In this document: piece after piece, positions 58,277 through 64,000 of the stretch
Layout of the letters: every line of letters starts with the position of its first letter
How positions within the stretch are numbered: the stretch's first letter is position 1
NCBI RefSeq assembly: GCF_000191045.1
Contig: NC_015185.1
Location: forward strand, 688,501 to 752,500
Direction: 5' to 3'
DNA length: 64,000 nucleotides
Source of the DNA: Desulfurobacterium thermolithotrophum DSM 11699
Lineage (GTDB): Bacteria; Aquificota; Aquificia; Desulfurobacteriales; Desulfurobacteriaceae
Notes under the pieces: generated by a model
Told to the model about the DNA's origin: nothing
The model's input: only the letters and a program-made list of their open reading frames with translations
The model's database searches: none
Translations under genes and position numbers: made by a program

Positions 58277-59372
58277 TTTTAACTTCTACTTTTAAAGGAT
58301 TTCTAAACCACACATCATTTTGAGGGAAAGGTATTTCTATATTGTTTTCCTTAAATAATTTATCAATTTTTTGATGTAGAATTGATTTTACTTCAAAAGC
58401 AATATCCTTTTTTTCAACATAATAGATGAGCTTAAATACTAAAGCACTATCTCCAAACTGAGTAAAGTAAACAGAAGGAGGAGGATTTTCTACTATTCCT
58501 TCTATTTCCTCTGTAGCTCTAAGTAGGAGTTTTTTTACTAACTCAACATCTGAGCCGTAAGCTACTCCGATTTCAACAAAGTCTTTAACACGGGGATCTG
58601 GATATAAAGAATTTTCTATTATTCCCTCAGTTAACTTTGAGTTTGGAATAGTTATGAGATTGTTCCCCGTTATTGTCAAAATTTTAGTAGTCCTGAGACC
58701 AATATCATAAACATATCCTTCAATGTCTATATCCTTAATGTAAACTCTATCTCCTATTCTAAATTGTCTGTCAGTAACTAGAAGAACTCCCGATATGAAG
58801 TTCTTAATCGTATCCTGAGCAGCTAAACCTACAGCAAGAGAACCAACACCAAGGGATGTCACAAGGGAAGTAACATTAAATCCAAACTTATCAAGAATAG
58901 CTATTAAACCAATAATAAAAACAAAAATTTTTACAAGTTTTGAAATCATAGAGTAGTAAGTTTCTACTAAGGGAGCTTCAGAAGGTAGTACTTTTCTTTT
59001 CATACTACTTGAAAATTTTTCAAGAACTATATCAAGGATCTTTACCGATATAAACGAGATTATCCCAACATAAAGAATGAAGAAGATTTTATTAATAACG
59101 AGTAAAAACTTCGAAGGTACTGGTAACTGAACAATTGATAAATTCAAAAAAAGAAGAGCTAAAAAGTAAGAAATCCAGACAGAAAGTTTTATAAAAAGTT
59201 TTTCTCCCTTAGTTAACTTTTCATCTTTTAGGAAAAACTTCATTAAAAGTTTTGTTATAACAGAAGGGAAGTTCAAAGAGACTATAGAAAATAGGAAAAA
59301 GATAAGTGCAAGGAGATATTCCAACTTTACCCAAGCTGGTAAATAATCTATCAAAGAAGATAGAAATTCCAT
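58239..59372 (-). CDS. MscS-family mechanosensitive channel
   Basis: 377-residue membrane protein. Four N-terminal helices, then pore-lining helix and beta-domain: FGFNVTSLVTSLGVGSLAVGLAAQDTIKNFISGVLLVTDRQFRIGDRVYIKDIDIEGYVYDIGLRTTKI, then TIPNSKLTEGIIENSLYPDPR. The C-terminal alpha/beta domain (DVELVKKLLLRATEEIEGIVENPPPSVYFTQFGDSALVFKLIYYV) is complete. Follows dtd after 33 bases. Confidence 0.95.
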   Translation of the reverse strand: MEFLSSLIDYLPAWVKLEYLLALIFFLFSIVSLNFPSVITKLLMKFFLKDEKLTKGEKLFIKLSVWISYFLALLFLNLSIVQLPVPSKFLLVINKIFFILYVGIISFISVKILDIVLEKFSSSMKRKVLPSEAPLVETYYSMISKLVKIFVFIIGLIAILDKFGFNVTSLVTSLGVGSLAVGLAAQDTIKNFISGVLLVTDRQFRIGDRVYIKDIDIEGYVYDIGLRTTKILTITGNNLITIPNSKLTEGIIENSLYPDPRVKDFVEIGVAYGSDVELVKKLLLRATEEIEGIVENPPPSVYFTQFGDSALVFKLIYYVEKKDIAFEVKSILHQKIDKLFKENNIEIPFPQNDVWFRNPLKVEVKNEETLQRKDEKL

Positions 59373-59405
59373 TTAATTCTTTCCCTTCTATAAGGTTTCC
59401 TAAAA

Positions 59406-59855
59406 TCAAGAGAAGTCTTTACTGTTAAGTATAAAAGTTACAGGTCCATCATTTACAATATGAACCTTCATATCTGCTCCAAAAATCCCTGTTTGAACTT
59501 CAACTCCAAACTCTTTACACTTTTCTACAAACTTTTTGAACATTTCCTCAGCCTTTTCTGGATCCTCGGAAGACTGAAAACTTGGTCTTCTTCCCTTTCG
59601 ACAATCTGCTGCTAAGGTGAAATTAGGAACTATTAACAAAGCTCCATTTACGTCTTTTAGGGAAAGATTCATTTTACCAGTTGCATCCTCAAAGATTCTT
59701 AAGTTGATAATTTTATCAGCCATTTTATCTATATAAGAGTTTATATCCCCTTTCTCAAAACCTACAAGTACAACTATACCCTGTCCGATTTCTCCAACCA
59801 CTTCACCAGCAACAATGACTTTTCCACTTAAAACTCTTTGAAGAACAACTTTCAT
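59406..59855 (-). CDS. dtd: D-aminoacyl-tRNA deacylase
   Basis: Hydrolyses D-Tyr-tRNA and related mischarged tRNAs. 149 residues: MKVVLQRVLSGKVIVAGEVVGEIGQGIVVLVGFEKGD, the conserved NFTLAADCRKGRRPSF (usually ADTRKG; here Cys) and NDGPVTFIL. Three-base gap to marC upstream. Confidence 0.95.
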   Translation of the reverse strand: MKVVLQRVLSGKVIVAGEVVGEIGQGIVVLVGFEKGDINSYIDKMADKIINLRIFEDATGKMNLSLKDVNGALLIVPNFTLAADCRKGRRPSFQSSEDPEKAEEMFKKFVEKCKEFGVEVQTGIFGADMKVHIVNDGPVTFILNSKDFS

Positions 59856-59858
59856 TTT

Positions 59859-60482
59859 TTACCCCTGAATCCATAGGTGTTTTACTCCATCAACCACAAA
59901 TTGAGAACCGAGAGCTCCTACAAGAAGACCTAAAATTCTAACAACAACATTTATTCCCGTAGTTCCAAGCTTCTTTGCAAAAAATCCCGTATTTTTCAAA
60001 ACAAGATATATTATAAATGCAGTCAAGATACCAGCCAGAATAAGCATAATTTCGTTCCAAACTCCTAAAGCCTCCTCTTTAAAAATCAGAACCGTAGTAA
60101 ATGTTCCAGGTCCAAAAAGTATAGGAATTCCTATTGGAATTATGGATATATCATCCTTTTCCATTGCAGCTTCTCCTTCTTTGGCAGTATGCTTTGCTTT
60201 TGGAGGATTTGCTTGAAGCATTTGAAAAGCCATTTGAAGAAGTATAAGTCCTCCGAATATCTTTACGCTAAATATGTTTACACCCATAGTTTTAAGAAGA
60301 CGCTCACCTGCAAAGATGGTAACTAAAAAAGCAATTAAAACAGTAAGAGAACTCCTAAAAGCTACTTTTTCTAATAATTTTTGGTCTTTTATCAATCCTC
60401 CAACAACTATGGCTGCAAATATAGGATCTACAATTACTAAAAGAGAAATTAAGTACTTTAAGAGCTCCATATCATATTCCAT
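59859..60482 (-). CDS. MarC family membrane protein
   Basis: ~207-residue protein with six hydrophobic helices (LLKYLISLLVIVDPIFAAIVVGGL, SSLTVLIAFLVTIFAG, ISIIPIGIPILFGPGTFTTVLIF, IMLILAGILTAFIIYLVL, VNVVVRILGLLVGALGSQFVVDGV). PVRIGPPG-type PIGIPILFGPG supports MarC/UPF0056. Function unknown (once linked to multiple antibiotic resistance). An ATG at 60470 is a possible alternative start. Overlaps ubiA's end. Confidence 0.88.
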   Translation of the reverse strand: MEYDMELLKYLISLLVIVDPIFAAIVVGGLIKDQKLLEKVAFRSSLTVLIAFLVTIFAGERLLKTMGVNIFSVKIFGGLILLQMAFQMLQANPPKAKHTAKEGEAAMEKDDISIIPIGIPILFGPGTFTTVLIFKEEALGVWNEIMLILAGILTAFIIYLVLKNTGFFAKKLGTTGINVVVRILGLLVGALGSQFVVDGVKHLWIQG

Positions 60483-61330
60483 AGGTAGTTAAGCAGTGTA
60501 AAAAGAAAAATACTTAAACTAATGTAGCCATTCAAGTTAAAGAAAGCATAATTAATCTTTGTTTTATCTTTAGAGATAATCCTATGTTCTCTAAGCATAA
60601 AAAGTGCAGAAATAGCTAATCCAAGATAGTACCAAAAACCCAAGTTCTCGATAATGCCAACCCAGATTAATCCAAAGAGAGTTAAAATATGAAATACCTT
60701 TGAAAGGAACAGAGCTCTCTTTTCACCCAAAACTGCAGGAATAGAATAAAGTCCTTCTTTTCTGTCAAATTCAACATCTTGAAGAGCATAAATTATGTCA
60801 AAACCTGCAACCCAGAGGCCAACTGAAATAGAAAGAAGAAAAGCAGAAAGAGATACAGAACCTTTGATAGCTACCCAGGCTCCAAAAGGAGCAAGAGCAA
60901 TTGCCACTCCCAAAACGATGTGACAAAGCCATGTAAAACGCTTAGTGAAAGAGTAAAGAGTAAGGACAGCAACTGCGATCGGAGAAAGTTTAAGAGCGAG
61001 AGAATTTAGCTTATAAGCTCCATAGATCATAAGAGCAAAACCCACAATAGCTAATACTAAGACCTCTGTTTTTTTAACAACACCTCTTGGAATATGTCTG
61101 TTTGCTGTTCTAGGATTTTTTGCGTCAATTTCAGCATCTATAAGACGATTGAGACTCATTGCTGCAGTTCTTGCCCCAAAAAGTGCAACAATTATCCAAA
61201 AAGTTTGATAAAGAGAAGGAAATCCATTAGCAGCAATAAGGGCAGAAGTAAGAGCAAAAGGTAGAGCAAACACTGTGTGCTCTACTTTTATCATTTCCAT
61301 GTAATTTTTGATTCTATTAAGCATTACCAT
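60458..61330 (-). CDS. ubiA: UbiA-family prenyltransferase
   Basis: Membrane prenyltransferase of ~290 residues, probably for quinone synthesis. VEHTVFALPFALTSALIAANG, FGARTAAMSLNRLIDAEIDAKNPRTANRHIPRG (first Asp-rich motif NRLIDAEID) and IIYALQDVEFDRKEGLYSIPAVLGEKRA (second). This matches the 4-hydroxybenzoate octaprenyltransferase group more than MenA, but quinone type is undecided. ATG at 61330 follows GAGG with six-base spacing and overlaps the HAD gene's end. Confidence 0.88.
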   Translation of the reverse strand: MVMLNRIKNYMEMIKVEHTVFALPFALTSALIAANGFPSLYQTFWIIVALFGARTAAMSLNRLIDAEIDAKNPRTANRHIPRGVVKKTEVLVLAIVGFALMIYGAYKLNSLALKLSPIAVAVLTLYSFTKRFTWLCHIVLGVAIALAPFGAWVAIKGSVSLSAFLLSISVGLWVAGFDIIYALQDVEFDRKEGLYSIPAVLGEKRALFLSKVFHILTLFGLIWVGIIENLGFWYYLGLAISALFMLREHRIISKDKTKINYAFFNLNGYISLSIFLFTLLNYLWNMIWSS

Positions 61331-62132
61331 TTTCACCCTCTAAAAGTCTTGAACATTCTCCAATGTGACTAAACGTATAGTCGGGTCTTAGGTCTTTTTC
61401 TATTTTGTTTAGTATAGAGGAGTCTTCGTATTTTCCACTCAAAACAAAGACAGTTTGGAAATTTACATTTTTCTTTCCTTCTGCAAGATCGGTAAAAGGA
61501 TCATCGCTTACCATATAAATTTTCTTAGGATCACTTAAGCCAAGAAGCTCAAATGCTCTTTCAAAGTACTCTTTTGAAGGCTTTCCAAAAGAAGTAAAAG
61601 ATTTATTTCCTGCATATGAAAGCGCAGTAGCAACAGCTCCGACACTTGGGCCTACAAGGCCATCTACATCACGAATTACTCGATTTTTATGAAAAGAAAA
61701 AAGTTTTGCATCATTTAAAACCAGAGCAGAAGTAGCTATTTTCAATTTTTGATAGGTAATTTCTTTATCTCTTCCTACAACCACAGCATCAACATTATGG
61801 TCGTCTCTTACTTCAAATCCTTCTTCCTCAAAGAATTCTTTTATTTTATCAGTACCTAAAAAGTAAATAGATTTGACATTATTTTTCCTTAAATAATCAC
61901 AAGCAAGGAGGCTAGGAGATAGGAGCTTATTCTCATCTACATTAAATCCTTTTGATCGTAAAATTTTTACAAGCTCGTAAGGTTTTTCTGTAGAGTTATT
62001 TGTAGCAACTATCCATGGAGTTTTTTTTTCATCAAGGAGTTTTGTAAACTCAAGAGCTTCTGGTATTGGTGTATAACTTTTATCTTTAACAAGAGTTCCT
62101 TCTAAATCAAGAAGAAATCCAATACTTGCCAT
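61317..62132 (-). CDS. HAD-IIA (NagD-like) hydrolase
   Basis: 271-residue phosphatase. Motif 1 reads FLLDLEGTLV (DxEGT rather than the usual DxDGT, so the general acid-base Asp is a Glu), motif 2 WIVATNNSTEKPYELVKILRSKGF, motif 3 GKPSKEYFERAFELL, and motif 4 MVSDDPFTDLAEGKK. Substrate unknown. Activity is probably altered or low if the Asp-to-Glu change is real. Overlaps ubiA. Confidence 0.85.
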   Translation of the reverse strand: MASIGFLLDLEGTLVKDKSYTPIPEALEFTKLLDEKKTPWIVATNNSTEKPYELVKILRSKGFNVDENKLLSPSLLACDYLRKNNVKSIYFLGTDKIKEFFEEEGFEVRDDHNVDAVVVGRDKEITYQKLKIATSALVLNDAKLFSFHKNRVIRDVDGLVGPSVGAVATALSYAGNKSFTSFGKPSKEYFERAFELLGLSDPKKIYMVSDDPFTDLAEGKKNVNFQTVFVLSGKYEDSSILNKIEKDLRPDYTFSHIGECSRLLEGENGNA

Positions 62133-62143
62133 TTTTAGACCTC

Positions 62144-63331
62144 CTATCTACTTATTATGGCAGCACCAATTGTATCTCCGAAAACGTTGACAGCTGTTCT
62201 ACACCTATCTAAAAACCAGTCAATTGCAAGTATCAGCCCTATTCCTTCCTGAGGAATTCCTACAGACTGAAGGACAAGTACCATAGTAACAAGTCCAGCT
62301 TCAGGAATTCCGGCTGCTCCTATAGCAGCAAGGGTAGCTGTAAAGAATATAGTTAAGTAATGAGTCATAGACAAATCTATTCCATAAGCTTCAGCTAAAA
62401 AAACTGTAGCAACAGCTTCATAAAGAGCAGTACCATCCATGTTCACTGTAGCTCCAAGAGGAAGCGTAAATTCTGCAACTGACCTTTTAACTCCAGCAGA
62501 AGTTACGCTTTTTAAAGTAACTGGAAGAGTTGCTGAAGAAGAAGCAGTTGCAAATGCAGTTACGAGTGCTTCTTTTACCTTTCCTAAGTAAGAGTATGGA
62601 TTTTTTCTAATAAAGAGGTAGTAAATAAGTGGAAGCAGCAAAAATGCATGAATAGAAAGAGCTATAAGAACTGTCATAACGTATTTTCCAAGAGAATAGA
62701 GAACGGGAATTATGGCTTTTGCTCCTCCCATAGAAGCGATTTTTGAAGCAATAAGAGAAAATATCCCAAGAGGAGCAAACTTTATTATCCACTCAGTAAA
62801 CTTTAAAAGAGCAATATCCAATTCAGAAATTAACTTGTAAAGCTGCAGTTCTCTTTTTTCCTCAATAGATAAAACGGCCAAGGAAAATAGGATAGTCGCA
62901 ATAATAACTGGAAGAATATTAAACTGTACAAGTGCTTCAAAAATATTTGATGGGAGTAAATTCACTATAAGATCACGAACACTAAAATGTATTTCCCTTT
63001 GAAAAACATTTTCAGAGTGTAAAGGAAAACCTTCTCCTGGTTTTATCAAAATAACCGTGAGAATTCCTATTCCAACAGCTATTGATGTTGTTACTGTATA
63101 GTAAAAAAAAGTTTTTATTCCTACATTCTTGAAACTTTCAAGACTTTTCATATTTAGGATTGAATTTGCGATAGAAACTATTATAAGAGGCAGAACAACC
63201 ATTTTAAGAGCATTCAGAAAAAGTTCACCGATAAAAGAAACATTTAATGCAAAATGGGGAAAATAACCACCTATAATAAAGCCAAGAAAAACCCCTGTTA
63301 GTAAGAAAAGGAGGAACTTTTTATTATGCAC
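62144..63331 (-). CDS. Dicarboxylate/amino acid:cation symporter (DAACS/GltP type)
   Basis: Glutamate/C4-dicarboxylate transporter of ~395 residues with eight membrane helices and two re-entrant hairpins. Signatures: LKMVVLPLIIVSIANSIL, ATASSSATLPVT (hairpin 1 serine-rich), LPLGATVNMDGTALYEA, AAGIPEAGLVTMV and DRCRTAVNVFGD. GTG at 63331 follows GAGGTTACA and is preferred to an upstream ATG. Next to the fumarase gene, so uptake of fumarate, malate or succinate is plausible. Confidence 0.93.
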   Translation of the reverse strand: MHNKKFLLFLLTGVFLGFIIGGYFPHFALNVSFIGELFLNALKMVVLPLIIVSIANSILNMKSLESFKNVGIKTFFYYTVTTSIAVGIGILTVILIKPGEGFPLHSENVFQREIHFSVRDLIVNLLPSNIFEALVQFNILPVIIATILFSLAVLSIEEKRELQLYKLISELDIALLKFTEWIIKFAPLGIFSLIASKIASMGGAKAIIPVLYSLGKYVMTVLIALSIHAFLLLPLIYYLFIRKNPYSYLGKVKEALVTAFATASSSATLPVTLKSVTSAGVKRSVAEFTLPLGATVNMDGTALYEAVATVFLAEAYGIDLSMTHYLTIFFTATLAAIGAAGIPEAGLVTMVLVLQSVGIPQEGIGLILAIDWFLDRCRTAVNVFGDTIGAAIISR

Positions 63332-63383
63332 TGTAACCTCTAATATAGGCGTTCCCCTACAGAAAGGAGCAGCCAAAAAGTTG

Positions 63384-64000
63384 TTAGAGCTCTATTTCTT
63401 TATGTCTTGAAGCATGGCATTGAATATTTACAGCTACCGGCAAAGAAGCAATGTGGCAAGGATACCACTCAATTTTAACGTCAAGAGCTGTAACTTTTCC
63501 TCCAAAACCAGAAGGACCTATTCCAAGTTTGTTTATTTCTTCAAGAAGCTCTTCTTCTAGTTTTGCATATCTTGGATCAGGATTTCTATGTCCAATAGGT
63601 CTTAAAAGAGCTTTTTTTGCAAGAAAAGCAACCTTTTCAAAAGTTCCACCTATTCCAACTCCAACAGTGATTGGAGGACAGGGATTAGGCCCTGCTTTAC
63701 TTACAGTTTCAATTACAAACTTTTTAATTCCTTCAATTCCATCAGCCGGTTTCAACATAGCGAGACGGCTCATGTTCTCACTTCCGCCACCTTTTGCAGC
63801 CATTGCTATTTTTAGCTTGTCACCTGGAACAATTTTATAGTGAATAACAGCAGGAGTATTGTTTCCAGTATTTTTCCTGTCAAAAAGAGGATCCGAAACG
63901 ATAGATTTTCTTAGATAACCTTCAGTATAACCTTCAGCAACACCTTTGTTTATAGCTTCTTCTAAATCCCCACCAACAAATTTTATTTCCTGACCGATTT
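63384..64000 (-). CDS. Class I fumarate hydratase alpha subunit (5' end cut by window edge)
   Basis: Iron-sulfur fumarase alpha subunit (FumA N-terminal domain/TtdA-like); the frame is open to the right edge. Visible: GYTEGYLRKSIVSDPLFDRKNTGNNTPAVIHY, GDKLKIAMAAKGGGSENMSRL, GPNPCPPITVGVGIGGTFEKV and SLPVAVNIQCHASRHKEIEL. Two-subunit fumarases of this type work in the reductive TCA cycle of Aquificota-like autotrophs (inference). The beta subunit is not in the window; the DAACS symporter follows after 52 bases. Confidence 0.93.
   Translation of the reverse strand, partial: IGQEIKFVGGDLEEAINKGVAEGYTEGYLRKSIVSDPLFDRKNTGNNTPAVIHYKIVPGDKLKIAMAAKGGGSENMSRLAMLKPADGIEGIKKFVIETVSKAGPNPCPPITVGVGIGGTFEKVAFLAKKALLRPIGHRNPDPRYAKLEEELLEEINKLGIGPSGFGGKVTALDVKIEWYPCHIASLPVAVNIQCHASRHKEIEL

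Overview
The window looks like a chromosomal segment of a thermophilic, anaerobic, probably chemolithoautotrophic Gram-negative bacterium of the Aquificota, most like the Desulfurobacteriales (Desulfurobacterium/Thermovibrio type). This is an inference. It rests on low GC content, very tight gene packing, a DUF507 protein, an octaheme HAO-like cytochrome, an NfnAB-type flavoenzyme pair, a class I fumarase subunit, and outer-membrane genes (Omp85, LptD, KdsB). No 16S gene is present to settle it.

Layout. 1-10940: an NSS-family transporter (cut by the left edge), a radical SAM protein overlapping an Omp85 gene, a minus-strand run of TPR protein, DUF507, FtsB-like and unknown protein, then uvrB. 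10941-18041: an accessory patch of mobile DNA and debris. It holds a GC-rich, hairpin-rich relic of a TnpB element, two nearly identical IS481-type elements (one with a frameshifted transposase), a broken double-cubane (HgdB-type) reductase gene, a complete IS607-type element (serine recombinase plus TnpB), a GGDEF remnant and three tRNA genes. 18066-27421: Trm112-like protein, a tiny membrane protein, rlmN, nfnAB, an orphan TnpB element inserted at the 3' end of nfnB, then infB, yraN, rnhB, rplS and tRNA-Arg.

27482-45346: lptD, a phasin-like protein with a UbiB kinase, an RNA methyltransferase, and a tight eight-gene minus operon (hisD, pyrB, triheme cytochrome, pyrC, SDH-type protease, carD, PIN-TRAM protein, ispD). 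These are followed by a response regulator, a frameshifted cytidine deaminase, an amidase, aroA, a zinc-ribbon/RG-rich protein, an aminotransferase IV, recO and ychF. 45375-49255: a SurA-like chaperone, the octaheme cytochrome as its own transcription unit with a clear promoter and terminator, and a YeiH transporter. 49589-64000: dCMP deaminase, the operon purS-purQ-kdsB-pyrG-murB, a CPBP protease, mnmE, M23 peptidase with bactofilin, and a long minus-strand run from a fumarase alpha subunit (cut by the right edge) through a dicarboxylate symporter, HAD phosphatase, UbiA, MarC, Dtd and MscS to BioW.

How it fits together. Most of the window is housekeeping: pyrimidine, purine, histidine, shikimate, isoprenoid and biotin precursor synthesis, envelope assembly, and tRNA/rRNA modification. 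Energy metabolism appears in nfnAB, the HAO-like cytochrome (in related organisms part of nitrogen-oxide reduction to ammonium) and fumarase. The unusual part is 10.9-23.2 kb. There, two different TnpB (RNA-guided nuclease family) elements and one TnpB relic sit among broken genes, and three TnpB-end hairpins share one architecture.
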